A DNA stretch of 64,000 bases from Peteryoungia wuzhouensis (lineage in GTDB: Bacteria; Pseudomonadota; Alphaproteobacteria; Rhizobiales; Rhizobiaceae): assembly GCF_003205195.1 (NCBI RefSeq), contig NZ_QJRY01000005.1:124001-188000 (forward strand), given 5' to 3'. The position numbers and the translations under genes were made by a program. How positions within the stretch are numbered: position 1 is the stretch's first letter; the number at the start of each line of letters is the position of its first letter. Shown here in pieces: positions 16,521-27,324 of this stretch. The notes under the pieces were generated by a model, which ran no database searches, was not told where the DNA came from, and saw nothing but the letters and a program-made list of their open reading frames with translations.

Positions 16521-18677
16521 ATGAAACTCTTCCGTCTGGTTCTTTTGCTCTGTGCCTCTCTCTGCCTCGCTTACTCGGCTAGCGCGGCATCGGTGCTGCA
16601 AAAGTATCTGCCGGCGGCCAAGGTCTCCGATCTGGTGCCGGGGGCAGACGGCTTCGGTCCCATCCGCGCAGATCTGCCGGTCGCGCCCGTACTGAAGGGC
16701 GGCGAGACTGTGGGCTGGATCTTCCTCACCTCGGATTTCGTCGGCACGACCGGCTATTCCGGCAAACCCATCCACACCCTGGTGGCCGTTGGTCTCGACG
16801 CCAAGATTATCGGCGTGCAGCTGGTGAAGCATTCCGAGCCGATCGTCCTGATCGGTATTCCCGAAGCCAAGGTCAAGGCGCTGGTGTCGGGCTATGCAGG
16901 ACTGGACCTCGCCGCCGAGGCGAAATCCGGCGGTACGTCCCACGATGTGGATATCATCTCCGGTGCGACGGTCACCGTGATGGTGATCGACGATTCGATC
17001 GTGCGCTCCGGCCTGAAGGTGGCGCGGGCGCTCGGGCTTGGTGGCCTGACGCCGGAGAGCGACCAGGCCGGCCCACGCTTCACGGTCAATGTCGATGCGT
17101 CTGCGCCGGTCGATTGGACCGAGGCGGAGGGAGACGGGACGATCCGCCGGCTGTCGCTGGACGTGGCGCAGGTCAATGCCGCATTCGCCGAACATGCCGA
17201 TGTGCGTGCCCGCGAGCGTGCCCTGACGGAGCCGCCTGAAACCACCTTCATCGACATGCATGCGGCGCTGGTCTCGGTGCCTGCCATCGGCAAGGCTCTC
17301 CTTGGCCCGGCCGAGGAGGCCAATCTAAAGAGCTGGTTGAAGGAGGGCGAAAGCGCCATCGCCATCGTTGGCAGGGGGCTCTACTCGTTCAAAGGCTCCG
17401 GCTATGTGCGCGGCGGCATCTTCGATCGCATCGTGCTGATCCAGGATGACGTTTCGGTGCGCTTTCGCGACCGCGATCATCGCCGCCTGGGCGGGATCGC
17501 ACTGCCTGGAGCGCCCGAATTCTCTGAGATGGACCTCTTTCGCATTCCTGCGAATGTCGGCTTCGATCCGAGCAAGCCGTTCCGTATCCAGCTTCTGGCG
17601 CATCGCGAGGTCGGGCCGATCGAGAAGGTTTTTCATACCTTCGAGCTTGGCTATCAGCTGCCGCAGACGTATCTGAAGGCCGTCGTCGCCCCTCCCGTCG
17701 AGGTCAAGGCCGTTGCCGAGCAGGACGAGGGCTCCGCCCAGGCGGATCTTTGGAAGCGTATCTGGCGCGACAAGACGCTGGAGATCACGGTGCTCGGTGC
17801 CATGCTCTTCGTGCTGACGGCGGTCTTCTTCTTCCAGACCTATGCCGTCAGAAACGCCCGCGCCTTCTACATCTTCCGGATCCTGTTCCTGACGGTGACA
17901 CTGGTTTTCCTCGGCTGGTATGCCAATGCCCAGCTCTCCGTGGTCAACCTGATGGCCCTGTTCGGTAGTCTCGTCACCGGTTTCAGTTGGCAGGCTTTCC
18001 TGCTCGATCCACTGACCTTCATCCTCTGGTTCTCGGTGGCGGCGGCACTTCTGTTCTGGGGGCGCGGCGCCTATTGCGGCTGGCTTTGTCCCTTCGGCGC
18101 GCTGCAGGAACTGACCAACCAGATCGCCCGCAAGCTGCATATCCCGCAATGGACCCTACCCTGGGGACTGCATGAGCGCCTGTGGCCGCTCAAGTACATG
18201 ATCTTCCTCGGTCTGTTCGGCGTCTCGCTGATGAGTGTGGAGCAGGCCGAGCACCTGGCCGAGATCGAACCCTTCAAGACGGCGATCATCCTGAAGTTCA
18301 TCCGTGCCTGGCCGTTCGTGGCCTATGCCGGCGCCCTTCTCGTTGCCGGCCTGTTCGTCGAGCGTTTCTACTGCCGCTATCTCTGCCCGCTGGGTGCCGC
18401 ACTCGCGATCCCGGCCCGCATGCGCATGTTTGACTGGCTGAAGCGCTACCACGAATGCGGAAATCCCTGCCAGACCTGCTCCAACCAGTGTCCGGTGCAG
18501 GCCATCCACAAGACCGGCGAAATCAATCCGAACGAGTGCATCAACTGCCTCCACTGCCAGGTGCTCTACCAGTCCGAAACCGTCTGCCCCGTGGTGATCA
18601 AGAAGATGAAGTCGCGGGCAAAGCTAGCGGCAAGCCCGGGCGGGGCACCGATCAACCAATCCACAGCCAAAGTCTAA
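16521..18677 (+). CDS. nosR: NosR, membrane iron-sulfur/flavin protein for N2O reduction
   Basis: NosR is needed for nos expression and for electron supply to NosZ. The 718-residue protein starts with a signal/anchor sequence, followed by a periplasmic FMN-binding domain with the flavinylation motif SGATVTV (about 155-160). Then come several membrane helices with two CX3CP motifs (YCGWLCP and YCRYLCP), and a C-terminal ferredoxin-like domain with Cys clusters ([13 protein letters not shown] and CINCLHC). Its length matches full NosR. The ATG follows GGGAAATCTGGA. The NosX protein encoded downstream should load its FMN. Confidence 0.96.
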   Translation: MKLFRLVLLLCASLCLAYSASAASVLQKYLPAAKVSDLVPGADGFGPIRADLPVAPVLKGGETVGWIFLTSDFVGTTGYSGKPIHTLVAVGLDAKIIGVQLVKHSEPIVLIGIPEAKVKALVSGYAGLDLAAEAKSGGTSHDVDIISGATVTVMVIDDSIVRSGLKVARALGLGGLTPESDQAGPRFTVNVDASAPVDWTEAEGDGTIRRLSLDVAQVNAAFAEHADVRARERALTEPPETTFIDMHAALVSVPAIGKALLGPAEEANLKSWLKEGESAIAIVGRGLYSFKGSGYVRGGIFDRIVLIQDDVSVRFRDRDHRRLGGIALPGAPEFSEMDLFRIPANVGFDPSKPFRIQLLAHREVGPIEKVFHTFELGYQLPQTYLKAVVAPPVEVKAVAEQDEGSAQADLWKRIWRDKTLEITVLGAMLFVLTAVFFFQTYAVRNARAFYIFRILFLTVTLVFLGWYANAQLSVVNLMALFGSLVTGFSWQAFLLDPLTFILWFSVAAALLFWGRGAYCGWLCPFGALQELTNQIARKLHIPQWTLPWGLHERLWPLKYMIFLGLFGVSLMSVEQAEHLAEIEPFKTAIILKFIRAWPFVAYAGALLVAGLFVERFYCRYLCPLGAALAIPARMRMFDWLKRYHECGNPCQTCSNQCPVQAIHKTGEINPNECINCLHCQVLYQSETVCPVVIKKMKSRAKLAASPGGAPINQSTAKV

Positions 18678-18712
18678 CTGAAGCCAAATCTAACCGAAGG
18701 AGGACATCGACG

Positions 18713-20641
18713 ATGAAAAGCAAAGAAACCAAGGGCCTGAGCCGGCGAGAGCTGTTCAGCGCCACGGCCGGCAGTGCCGTTTTGGCCGGAAGCATGGGAG
18801 CCGGCGCACTGGGCCTCGGAGCCGCCGTCATGGCGACACCGGCGCTCGCGGCCGCGGAAGGCGACGGCTCTGTCGCGCCCGGCAAACTCGATGACTATTA
18901 CGGCTTCTGGTCCTCCGGCCAGACCGGTGAAATGCGCATTCTTGGCATTCCCTCGATGCGCGAGCTGATGCGCGTTCCGGTGTTCAACCGTTGCTCGGCC
19001 ACCGGCTGGGGCCAGACCAACGAATCGATCCGCATCCATCAGCGGACGATGTCCGAGAAGACCAAGAAGCAGCTCGCCGCCAACGGCAAGAAGATCCATG
19101 ACAATGGCGATCTTCACCACGTCCACATGTCCTTCACCGAGGGCAAATATGACGGCCGCTTCCTGTTCATGAACGACAAGGCCAACACCCGCGTCGCCCG
19201 CGTTCGCTGCGACGTCATGAAGACCGATGCCATTCTGGAAATCCCGAATGCCAAGGGCATCCATGGCATGCGTCCGCAGAAATGGCCGAAGACCAACTAC
19301 GTCTTCTGCAACGGCGAAGACGAAGCGCCGCTCGTCAATGATGGCTCGACGATGACGGATGTCTCCACCTATGTGAACATCTTCACGGCCGTCGATGCCG
19401 AAAAGTGGGATGTCGCCTGGCAGGTCAAGGTGTCGGGCAATCTCGACAATTGCGACGCCGACTACGAAGGCAAATGGGCCTTCTCCACCAGCTACAACTC
19501 CGAAATGGGGATGACCCTCGAAGAGATGACCAAGTCTGAAATGGACCATGTCGTCATCTTCAACCTCGCCGAAATCGAAAAGGCGATCGCCGCCGGGCAA
19601 TTCGAGGAGGTCAATGGCGTCAAGGTGCTCGACGGTCGCAAGGAAGCCAAGTCACTGTTCACCCGCTACATCCCGATCGCCAACAATCCGCATGGCTGCA
19701 ACATGGCCCCGGACAAGAAGCACTTGTGCATTGGCGGCAAGCTTTCGCCGACCGTCACCGTGCTTGACGTGACCAAGTTCGATGCCCTGTTTTACGACAA
19801 CGCCGAACCGCGCAGTGCTGTCGTTGCCGAACCGGAACTTGGCCTCGGCCCGTTGCACACCGCCTTCGACGGCCGCGGCAATGCCTATACCTCGCTCTTC
19901 CTCGACAGCCAGGTTGCCAAGTGGAACATCGAGGACGCCATCAAGGCCTATGCTGGCGAGAAGATCAATCCGATCAAGGACAAGATCGACGTCCAGTATC
20001 AGCCGGGCCACCTGAAGACGGTCATGGGCGAAACGCTGGATGCTTCGAGCGACTGGCTGGTCTGCCTGTGCAAGTTCTCCAAGGACCGTTTCCTCAATGT
20101 CGGCCCGCTGAAGCCGGAAAACGACCAGCTGATCGACATCTCTGGCGACAAGATGAAGCTCGTGCATGACGGCCCGAATTTTGCCGAGCCGCATGACGCG
20201 ATCGCGGTTGCTCCGTCGATCCTGCCGAACATTCGCTCGACCTGGGATCGCAAGGATCCGCTCTGGGCAGAGACGCGTAAGCAGGCCGAAGCCGATGGCG
20301 TCAATATCGATGAATGGACGGATGCGGTGATCCGCGACGGCAACAAGGTCCGCGTCTATCTGACCTCCGTCGCTCCGGCTTTCAGCCAGGAGAGCTTCAC
20401 GGTCAAGGAAGGCGACGAAGTCACCGTCATCGTCACCAATCTCGACGAGATCGACGATCTGACGCATGGCTTCACCATGGGCAATCATGGTGTGGCGATG
20501 GAGATCGGACCGCAGCAGACGAGTTCTGTCACCTTCGTCGCGGCCAATCCGGGCGTCTACTGGTATTATTGCCAGTGGTTCTGCCATGCCCTGCACATGG
20601 AAATGCGCGGACGCATGTTCGTCGAACGGAAGGGCGCCTGA
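18713..20641 (+). CDS. nosZ: Nitrous oxide reductase NosZ (clade I)
   Basis: NosZ reduces N2O to N2 in the periplasm. The 642-residue precursor has a Tat leader ([13 protein letters not shown]), which marks clade I. A beta-propeller with CuZ histidine segments such as [12 protein letters not shown] and [13 protein letters not shown] is followed by a C-terminal cupredoxin with the CuA site ([16 protein letters not shown], and upstream His in [12 protein letters not shown]). The ATG at 18713 has an AAGGAGG ribosome site nine bases upstream; the frame runs farther upstream through nosR without meaning. nosD starts three bases after the stop. Confidence 0.97.
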   Translation: MKSKETKGLSRRELFSATAGSAVLAGSMGAGALGLGAAVMATPALAAAEGDGSVAPGKLDDYYGFWSSGQTGEMRILGIPSMRELMRVPVFNRCSATGWGQTNESIRIHQRTMSEKTKKQLAANGKKIHDNGDLHHVHMSFTEGKYDGRFLFMNDKANTRVARVRCDVMKTDAILEIPNAKGIHGMRPQKWPKTNYVFCNGEDEAPLVNDGSTMTDVSTYVNIFTAVDAEKWDVAWQVKVSGNLDNCDADYEGKWAFSTSYNSEMGMTLEEMTKSEMDHVVIFNLAEIEKAIAAGQFEEVNGVKVLDGRKEAKSLFTRYIPIANNPHGCNMAPDKKHLCIGGKLSPTVTVLDVTKFDALFYDNAEPRSAVVAEPELGLGPLHTAFDGRGNAYTSLFLDSQVAKWNIEDAIKAYAGEKINPIKDKIDVQYQPGHLKTVMGETLDASSDWLVCLCKFSKDRFLNVGPLKPENDQLIDISGDKMKLVHDGPNFAEPHDAIAVAPSILPNIRSTWDRKDPLWAETRKQAEADGVNIDEWTDAVIRDGNKVRVYLTSVAPAFSQESFTVKEGDEVTVIVTNLDEIDDLTHGFTMGNHGVAMEIGPQQTSSVTFVAANPGVYWYYCQWFCHALHMEMRGRMFVERKGA

Positions 20642-20644
20642 TCC

Positions 20645-21973
20645 ATGTGGCTGCCCGTCCTCCTGTTCAGCCTTGTTCTCGCCTCGCCGCTGGCGGCGGC
20701 GGAGCACAGGGTCGCGCCGGGAACGGGCAGCCTTGCCGCCGCCATCGCCGAGGCAGCACCCGGCGATGTGCTGATGCTGACCGACGGGGCCTATCTGGGA
20801 CCTGTCGTTGTCGATCGGGCGCTTGTCGTCACCGGCCCGCGCGGCGCTGTCGTCGATGGCCGGGGCTCCGGTAGCGTGATCACCATCACCGCCTCTGACG
20901 TCGCCCTCAAGGGCTTTACGGTCACCGGCTCCGGACGCATCAACCAGAACCTCGATGCTGGCGTGAAGATTGACAAGGGCGCAGATCGCTCCCAGGTCGA
21001 AGACCTGCTCGTGACTGGTAATCTGCATGGCATCGACGTGCATGGTGGCCGTGATGCGGTGGTGGCCCGCAACGAGATCATCGGCCTCGATAGCCCCCGC
21101 ATGAACGAGCGCGGCAATGGCATCTATGTCTGGAACAGTCCCGGCACCTTGCTGGAGAACAATGTCATCCGCTTCGGCCGCGACGGTATCTTCTCCAATG
21201 CCAGCTCGAACAGCATCTATCGCGGCAATCTCATGCGCGACCTCAGGTTTGCCGTGCATTTCATGTATACGCGCAACACCGAGGTTTCCGACAATATCTC
21301 GATCGGCAACCATCTCGGCTTCGCCATCATGTTCTCGAACCAGGCGAGGATCCTGAACAATTTCAGCCTCGGCGACCGCGAGCACGGGCTGATGCTGAAC
21401 TATGCCAACAATGCCGACGTCACCGGCAATCTGGTGCGCGGCGGCACGAAGAAGTGCTTCTTCATTTACAACGCCCACAAGAACCTGATCTGGGACAACC
21501 GTTTCGAGGGGTGCGATATCGGCATTCACTTCACCGCTGGCTCTGAGAAAAACGTGCTGACCGGCAATGCCTTCATCGCCAATCGCGAACAGGTTAAATA
21601 TGTCGGCACCCGCAACATGGAGTGGAGCCATGAGGGCAGGGGCAATTTCTGGTCCGACCATCCGGCCTTCGATCTGAATGGCGACGGCGTTGCCGACAGC
21701 TTTTATCGTCCCAATGACGTGATGGACCAGATCCTCTGGTCCCAGCCCGCCGCAAGCCTGTTGATCGGCTCGCCAGCCGTCCAACTCGTCCGCTGGAGCC
21801 AGCGGGACTTCCCCGCCACGCTCCCGGGCGGCGTGCGCGACAGTGCGCCGTTGATGCGGCCCCTGACCATTGCCGTTCCGCCCGAAATCCTTGGTTACGA
21901 AACCCAGGCCGCCGGCCGCTGGGCCGAAGGACATTACGATGACACCGACGCTGACAATCTCTCGGCTCACTAA
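20645..21973 (+). CDS. nosD: NosD, periplasmic beta-helix copper-site assembly protein
   Basis: NosD works with the NosFY ABC transporter to build the CuZ cluster of NosZ. The 442-residue protein has an N-terminal signal peptide (LLFSLVLASPLAAA) and a long right-handed parallel beta-helix of CASH/NosD repeats with periodic N-rich turns (IHGIDVHGG-like, GIYVWNSPGTLLENN, NYANNADVTGN). Length and position are standard. Its last 35 bases overlap nosF. Confidence 0.95.
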   Translation: MWLPVLLFSLVLASPLAAAEHRVAPGTGSLAAAIAEAAPGDVLMLTDGAYLGPVVVDRALVVTGPRGAVVDGRGSGSVITITASDVALKGFTVTGSGRINQNLDAGVKIDKGADRSQVEDLLVTGNLHGIDVHGGRDAVVARNEIIGLDSPRMNERGNGIYVWNSPGTLLENNVIRFGRDGIFSNASSNSIYRGNLMRDLRFAVHFMYTRNTEVSDNISIGNHLGFAIMFSNQARILNNFSLGDREHGLMLNYANNADVTGNLVRGGTKKCFFIYNAHKNLIWDNRFEGCDIGIHFTAGSEKNVLTGNAFIANREQVKYVGTRNMEWSHEGRGNFWSDHPAFDLNGDGVADSFYRPNDVMDQILWSQPAASLLIGSPAVQLVRWSQRDFPATLPGGVRDSAPLMRPLTIAVPPEILGYETQAAGRWAEGHYDDTDADNLSAH

Positions 21974-22838
21974 GCGCTTCCACTCCGTCGAGGCGCTGAA
22001 CCAGGTCTCGCTGTCCTTACAGCCGGGAAAGCGCGCCGCGTTGCTGGGGCATAACGGCGCCGGCAAGTCGACGATGATGAAGATCATTCTGGGGCTGATC
22101 CCGTTCGACAGCGGTGACGTCACGGTCTGCGGCGAGGCGCCGGGCTCGGCTGCCGCGCGCATGCAGGTGGCCTATCTGCCGGAAAATGTCGCCTTCCATC
22201 CGGCGCTGACCGGCGAGGAACAGATCCGCCATTATCTTTCGCTGCGCGGTGAAAATCCGCGCAACGCGCCGGAGCTTCTGGCCCGTGTCGGGCTCGCCCA
22301 CGCGGCGCGGCGTCGGATTGGAACCTATTCCAAGGGTATGCGCCAGCGGGTCGGCCTCGCCCAGACCTTGATCGGTCGCCCCCGTCTTCTGGTGCTCGAC
22401 GAGCCGACGTCCGGCCTCGATCCGGTCTCCCGCCGGGATTTCTACGACCTGCTCGATGGTCTTTCCGCCGATGGCACCACGATCCTGTTGTCCTCGCATG
22501 TCCTGACCGAGGTCGAGGCGCGCACCGACAGCATCCTGATCCTGTCCGGCGGACAATTGGTAGCCGAGGGCACGCTTGCCGATCTGCGCGCTCGGGCCGC
22601 CCTGCCGATCATGCTCCTCGTTCGCCCGGCGGCAGCCCATGCGGCACCGCTCGCGGCCGCCTTTCCGGAGGCCGTTGTCGGCGCCGACGGGCTGCTGCGC
22701 ATCTCCTGCGCGCAGGCGCAGAAGCTGCCGCTGCTCGCCCGGATCACGGCGCGTGGCGCAGACGTCGCCGACTTCGACGTGATCCCGCCGAGCCTCGAGG
22801 ATATCTACAGCCATTTCAGCCGGAGGGACGGGCAATGA
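21939..22838 (+). CDS. nosF: NosF, ABC transporter ATPase for NosZ maturation
   Basis: This ATPase energises NosY; the pair is thought to export a sulfur species for CuZ assembly. The 299-residue protein has Walker A GHNGAGKS at 37-44, signature YSKGMRQRVGLAQ and Walker B LLVLDEPTSGLD. The ATG at 21939 lies inside the nosD 3' end; an in-frame start at 21870 is possible but would give an unusual 23-residue extension. It overlaps nosY by four bases (ATGA). Confidence 0.95.
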   Translation: MTPTLTISRLTKRFHSVEALNQVSLSLQPGKRAALLGHNGAGKSTMMKIILGLIPFDSGDVTVCGEAPGSAAARMQVAYLPENVAFHPALTGEEQIRHYLSLRGENPRNAPELLARVGLAHAARRRIGTYSKGMRQRVGLAQTLIGRPRLLVLDEPTSGLDPVSRRDFYDLLDGLSADGTTILLSSHVLTEVEARTDSILILSGGQLVAEGTLADLRARAALPIMLLVRPAAAHAAPLAAAFPEAVVGADGLLRISCAQAQKLPLLARITARGADVADFDVIPPSLEDIYSHFSRRDGQ

Positions 22839-23656
22839 GCCGCATCCTCGCCACCGGGATCACCGAATTCCGCATTTCGTTTCGCAATCGCTGGGTGCTG
22901 ATCGCCACCGGCATGATGGTGCTGTTTGCCCTGGTTCTGGCCGCCGCCGGTTCTGCGCCGACAGGCGATGTTGGCGTTGATCGGCTGTCGGTCACGGTCG
23001 CCTCGCTGACGTCGCTGGCCGTCTATCTCGTGCCGCTTCTGGCGCTGTTGATGAGTTTCGATGCCGTGGCGGGCGAGGTGGAGCGCGGCACGCTGCCTCT
23101 GCTTCTCACCTATCCGGTCTCCCGCCTGGAGATCCTGCTCGGCAAGCTTCTCGCGCATCTGGCAATCCTGGCACTCGCCGTCACGCTCGGTTACGGCGCA
23201 GCGCTGGTGGTTGCGATCTGGTCCGATCCGGGCGCGATCCAGGGTATCGGCTCGCTATGGAGGCTGATCTGGTCCTCTGTTCTCTTGGGCGCGACCTTTC
23301 TGGGCGCGGGCTATGCGCTGTCCGCTCTGGCGCGCCGTCCCTCCGGCGCTGCCGGTCTTGCCATCGCGCTCTGGCTGGTTGCGGTCGTGCTTTACGACCT
23401 GGCGCTTCTGGCGCTGATCGTGACGGATGGCGGCGGCGCCTTCACCACGCAGGCCCTGCCCGTCGCTCTGCTGGCCAATCCCGCCGACGCCTTCCGTGTC
23501 TTCAATCTCTCGGCAGGCGAGGCGGTGGCCGCTGCCGGCGGTATAGGCGGCGCGGCTGGTGCGATCCCGCTCTGGCAATCGGCCACCTCGCTGTTTGCCT
23601 GGCCCTTGCTCGCCATCGCGCTTGCACTCGCCGCGTTTCGAAAGGTCACGCCATGA
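22835..23656 (+). CDS. nosY: NosY, ABC transporter permease for NosZ maturation
   Basis: This 273-residue membrane protein has about six helices, with the ABC-2 type segment FDAVAGEVERGTLPLLLTYP typical of NosY. It partners NosF and NosD in copper-site maturation. Start and stop overlap the neighbouring genes by four bases on each side, so translation is coupled across nosFYL. Confidence 0.94.
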   Translation: MSRILATGITEFRISFRNRWVLIATGMMVLFALVLAAAGSAPTGDVGVDRLSVTVASLTSLAVYLVPLLALLMSFDAVAGEVERGTLPLLLTYPVSRLEILLGKLLAHLAILALAVTLGYGAALVVAIWSDPGAIQGIGSLWRLIWSSVLLGATFLGAGYALSALARRPSGAAGLAIALWLVAVVLYDLALLALIVTDGGGAFTTQALPVALLANPADAFRVFNLSAGEAVAAAGGIGGAAGAIPLWQSATSLFAWPLLAIALALAAFRKVTP

Positions 23657-24264
23657 GAGATCCATTGAAAGCACCGTTGAAAGCGTTGCTTCGCCCGATC
23701 CTCTTCATCCTCGGGCTGGCGCTGTTGGCCAGTTGCCAGCAAAAAACTGTGCAGGATACGACGCCGCAGGACATGACGGCCGAAACGCTCGGTCATTACT
23801 GCCAGATGAACCTGCTGGAACATCCTGGCCCCAAAGGGCAGGTGTTCCTCGAGGGCATGCCTGCGCCCCTGTTCTTCAGCCAGGTGCGCGACGTGATCGC
23901 CTATATGCGGGGACCAGAGCAGATGGCGCCGATCGTCGCCGTCTATGTCAACGACATGGGAGCTCCGGGCGCAACCTGGGATCATCCCGGTGACGGCAAT
24001 TGGATCGCCGTCGACAAGGCCGTCTACGTCGTCGGCTCAACGCGGCAAGGCGGCATGGGCGCGCCGGAGACGGTGCCGTTTTCAAGCCGCGAGAAGGCAG
24101 AGGTATTTGCACGTGCCGAGGGGGGCCGGGTGCTGGCCTTTGCGGAGATCACCGACGACATGGTGCTGACCCCGATCCAAGTCAGGTCCGATCCGAACGC
24201 GGAGAGCGGCGATATCGATTTTGAGAACCGCCTGCGCGCCCTGCACAACAAAGCTGGAGGCTGA
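23653..24264 (+). CDS. nosL: NosL, copper-chaperone lipoprotein
   Basis: NosL is an outer-leaflet lipoprotein that binds Cu(I) and hands it to apo-NosZ through NosD. The 203-residue precursor has a lipobox LLASC with Cys28. The conserved core includes YCQMNLLEHPGPKGQVFL and the Met-rich segment GGMGAPETVPF that is characteristic of NosL. It starts by ATGA overlap with nosY, and nosX follows three bases after its stop. Confidence 0.94.
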   Translation: MRDPLKAPLKALLRPILFILGLALLASCQQKTVQDTTPQDMTAETLGHYCQMNLLEHPGPKGQVFLEGMPAPLFFSQVRDVIAYMRGPEQMAPIVAVYVNDMGAPGATWDHPGDGNWIAVDKAVYVVGSTRQGGMGAPETVPFSSREKAEVFARAEGGRVLAFAEITDDMVLTPIQVRSDPNAESGDIDFENRLRALHNKAGG

Positions 24265-24267
24265 GCC

Positions 24268-25185
24268 ATGCCGATAACCCGCCGCCGTTTGATCACGATT
24301 TCTGCCGCCTTGGCTCTTCTGCCGGCCGTGGCGCGGGCCGCCCCGCAGACCTCGAAACACTGGACCGGGCAGGCGCTTGGCGCGCGTGCCTCGATCCGAA
24401 TCGACCATCCAGATAGTGAAGCGATTGCCGCGCGCGTGATGGCCGAAATCGATCGGCTGGAGGATATCCTCAGCCTTTATCGCGCCGATAGCGCGCTGTC
24501 GCGGCTCAACCGGCAGAGCCATCTTGCCGAGCCGCCCTTCGAGTTGCTGGAATGCCTGTCGCTGGCCAGCGCCGTGAACCATGCGAGCGGCGGGCGGTTC
24601 GATCCGACCGTGCAGCCGCTCTGGACGCTCTGGGCTGAAGCTGCCGTGCGTGGCGGGCGGCCGGACCCTGAGGCGATTGCGGCGGCGAAAGCCTTGGTCG
24701 GCTGGCATAAGGTCGAGCTGGATACGGCAAAAATCGCGCTACGGCCGGGCATGGCGCTGACGCTGAACGGCATCGGCCAGGGCTATGTCGCCGACCGAGT
24801 GGCAGCGTTACTGGAGGCCGAGGGACTGACGGACATCCTCATCGATACAGGAGAATTTCGTGCTCTTGGCGGCAGTCCAGAGGGGGGCGAGTGGACGGTC
24901 CGGCTCGAAGCTGGCGGGTCTCTCGGTTTGCGGCAACGTGCTCTCGCTACTTCGTCGCCACTTGGAACGACATTCGACGCTGCAGGGCGGCACGGCCACA
25001 TTCTTGATCCAGCGAGCGGAACACCAGCACCGGCGATATGGCGCGCTTTGTCGATCTCTGCGCCCACGGCGGCGGTCGCAGACGCGCTTTCGACGACAGC
25101 ATGCCTTCTGAAGGATATTGACCAGGTGGAACACCTTGTCGAATTGTTCCCAGGGGCTCGACTGGAGGCCGCAGATCGACGGTGA
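24268..25185 (+). CDS. nosX: NosX, ApbE-like FAD:protein FMN transferase
   Basis: NosX covalently attaches FMN to the Thr of the NosR periplasmic domain. The 305-residue precursor has a Tat-type leader (ITRRRLITISAALALLPAVARA). ApbE-family segments are visible: LSLYRADSALSRLNR, NHASGGRFDPTVQPLW, LNGIGQGYVADRVA, LIDTGEFRALGG and TAAVADALSTTACLL. The usual GG of the LIDxGG segment reads TGEFRALGG, as in NosX. It is the last gene of nosRZDFYLX. Confidence 0.93.
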   Translation: MPITRRRLITISAALALLPAVARAAPQTSKHWTGQALGARASIRIDHPDSEAIAARVMAEIDRLEDILSLYRADSALSRLNRQSHLAEPPFELLECLSLASAVNHASGGRFDPTVQPLWTLWAEAAVRGGRPDPEAIAAAKALVGWHKVELDTAKIALRPGMALTLNGIGQGYVADRVAALLEAEGLTDILIDTGEFRALGGSPEGGEWTVRLEAGGSLGLRQRALATSSPLGTTFDAAGRHGHILDPASGTPAPAIWRALSISAPTAAVADALSTTACLLKDIDQVEHLVELFPGARLEAADRR

Positions 25186-25908
25186 AAAATGTTCCATAAT
25201 TCTGCTTACCCGACAAATGGTCGGGTTCAGCGCTCTAGACCCGGGTTTTGTACAAGTCTCCGCGCAATCAGGCCCCCGCAACCAGTTCAAACATAAATCG
25301 CTCATCACACCAATATAACAGGCGCTTAACCGCCAAATCATCCGCACCGCCTCTGTCCACCAGGGGCGGTTTTTGCGTTGCTTTTAAACGATCCGCCCCT
25401 CCGGTAGGTTGCGGGCGCTCCGCGAACACTTCAAAGTGAAGCTGCTGGTCAGCGCCGGGATGGCGCCAAGAGACGCTCCATGTTGTGCCACAGCCGCCGC
25501 ATTTGATCCCTTTGTGTCGCCACGTATTTGGTAGCTTGGGGATAGATAAGGACGCGGCCCGTGCGGTCGGGATATAGGTCACCGTCACGGATACGGTATA
25601 TTTCCCCCGTGGGCGACAGGTGCCAGTCGATAGATCCGTGCAGCTTTATGAGGTGGGCGCGGAAAATTCCCGCTGGCTCGGGCTCGCCAAAACGATGGGA
25701 ACGGAATGCAAGCGCTCACACCTTCAAAACCCTCCGCATGTTCGCCGAGGAGCTTCCGGCGTTTATCCCCGCCGTCTTTACCTAAACAGAAAACGTGCTG
25801 GCAGAGAGGATAGTTCTACCTCGCGATGGTGCCCGTAAATGCAATCGACCACGGATTGACCGTACCTTCCTGAAATCACTCATTCTGCAGGAAATTTTCC
25901 GTGGCAGG
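25186..25908. other. Gene-poor junction between nos and the amine cluster
   Basis: These 723 bases separate two functional blocks. They hold the terminator at 25346-25374. A minus-strand frame of 106 codons (25268-25588) contains a zinc-ribbon-like GIKCGGCGTTWSVSW, but it overlaps the terminator and has no good ribosome site. A plus-strand frame (25561-25785) ends in RMFAEELPAFIPAVF. Composition is less GC-rich than the flanks. These look like decayed fragments of a former insertion, but I recognise no family. Confidence 0.4.
25346..25374 (+). terminator. Intrinsic terminator downstream of the nos operon
   Basis: ACCGCCTCTG pairs with CAGGGGCGGT (one T-G wobble) around the loop TCCAC and is followed by TTTTT. 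It is 160 bases after nosX and probably ends the nos transcript. A weaker hairpin without T run (25208-25226) comes before it. Confidence 0.8.
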
Positions 25909-27324
25909 TCAGTCAGCACCTCTTGCCAGGGACATTAACTCGGCTTCGGCGGCCTTTACCGCGGCTGAATAGCGTTCTACGGCAATATCGATCTGCGTTT
26001 TGGTGATCGATAATGGCGGAGAGAACGAGTTCACGGGCAGGAATGGCAGGGCGCGGGTCAATACGCCGTGCTGCGTTGCATGCCGTGCGACCACTCGATG
26101 CGGTGCGGTCCCCTTGGGGAACTGTCGCTTGGTTGCCTTGTCGGCCATGAACTCAATGCCGACCATCAGGCCGTGGCCTCTGATGTCGCCGACGAAGGGA
26201 TGGTCCGCCAGCGCCTGTTTCAGGGTGTCCAGAAGGTGCGGCCCGACGGCTGCGGCATTTTCCACCAGACCTTCTCTTTCAATGAGATCGAGATTGGCAA
26301 GCGCCACGGCCGCGCCGACCGGATGTCCGGAATAGGTGAAGCCATGCATGAAGGCGCCGGTTTCCGCCGATTTGTCGGCCAGCACAGACCAGATCCTGTC
26401 GGAGATGATCGAGGCCGACATGGGGAAATAGGCGCTGGTCAGCCCCTTGGCCAGCGAGACGATGTCGGGGCGAAGCCGGTAGGCACCGGTGCCGAACCAT
26501 TCCCCAAGGCGACCAAAGCCCGTGATGACCTCGTCCACGATCAGCAGAATGTCGTGGCGGTCGAGAACCGCCTGGACACGTTCGAAGTAGCCTGTCGGTG
26601 GCAGGAAGACGCCGCCGGTGCCCATGATAGGCTCGGCGATGAAGGCGGCGATCGTATCGGCGCCTTCCCTTGCGATCATGTCTTCCAAATCCGCGATCAG
26701 GCGGTTCGTGTATCCTTCCTCGGTTTCGCCCGGGAGGCCGAACGTGAAGTAATGCGGACAGCTGGTGTGCAGCACGCCGTCCACAGGAAGGTCGAATGCC
26801 TTGTGATAGCCATCGATGCCAGTGAGGCTGCCACTGGCATGGGTCACGCCGTGATAGCCGCCGATGCGTGAGATGATCTTCTTCTTTGCAGGTTTGCCAC
26901 GCAGATTGTTGTAGTAGCGTACCAGCTTGAACGCGGTGTCGTTGGCATCGGAGCCGGATGTGCCAAAGAAGACGCGGGCCATGTGCGGAGCACCGGCGCG
27001 TTCGCGAAACAGGGACAGCAGACGGTCTGCAAGGCGGATCGAGGGTTCCGAGGCTGCCCCGCCAAAGAGGTGCTGGAAGCTCAGGTCACGCATGGCTTGT
27101 GCCGCAGCGTCTGCCAGTTCGGTGCGCCCATAGCCGACATTCACGCACCAGAGACCTGCCCCCATGTCGATCAGCCGCTTGCCTTCAGCCGACACCAACT
27201 CCACGCCGGAGGCTGACTGGTAGATCTGCGGGCCATTCGTCTGCTGGTCGTGAATGGATGTCACGGGATGGAAGAGGCTTGCCCGGTCCATGTCGCGTAG
27301 GGTGTCGTTCGGCTGATCGGTCAT
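25909..27324 (-). CDS. Class III PLP-dependent aminotransferase
   Basis: This 471-residue fold-type I aminotransferase is of the omega-amino-acid/amine:pyruvate group. It has the N-terminal [15 protein letters not shown] segment, glycine-rich [14 protein letters not shown] (121-134), the PLP-interacting D264 in [13 protein letters not shown] and the Schiff-base lysine K293 in [12 protein letters not shown]. Such enzymes transfer an amino group from putrescine, beta-alanine or similar amines to pyruvate or a keto acid. It heads away from the ALDH-rich plus-strand genes but shares a minus-strand operon with the two genes upstream (28953 to 27321). A paralogue is at 33850-35232. The substrate is unknown. 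Confidence 0.9.
   Translation of the reverse strand: MTDQPNDTLRDMDRASLFHPVTSIHDQQTNGPQIYQSASGVELVSAEGKRLIDMGAGLWCVNVGYGRTELADAAAQAMRDLSFQHLFGGAASEPSIRLADRLLSLFRERAGAPHMARVFFGTSGSDANDTAFKLVRYYNNLRGKPAKKKIISRIGGYHGVTHASGSLTGIDGYHKAFDLPVDGVLHTSCPHYFTFGLPGETEEGYTNRLIADLEDMIAREGADTIAAFIAEPIMGTGGVFLPPTGYFERVQAVLDRHDILLIVDEVITGFGRLGEWFGTGAYRLRPDIVSLAKGLTSAYFPMSASIISDRIWSVLADKSAETGAFMHGFTYSGHPVGAAVALANLDLIEREGLVENAAAVGPHLLDTLKQALADHPFVGDIRGHGLMVGIEFMADKATKRQFPKGTAPHRVVARHATQHGVLTRALPFLPVNSFSPPLSITKTQIDIAVERYSAAVKAAEAELMSLARGAD

Noticed and set aside
19652-22162. 836-codon open frame antisense to nosZ, nosD and nosF
   Set aside because: It lies entirely opposite strongly supported nos genes. It has low-complexity Gly/Ala/Asp/His composition typical of antisense frames in GC-rich DNA and no recognisable domain.
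25268-25588. 106-codon minus-strand frame with a CGGC zinc-ribbon-like motif
   Set aside because: It overlaps a strong plus-strand terminator, has no clear ribosome site and no recognised relative; left as part of the junction description.
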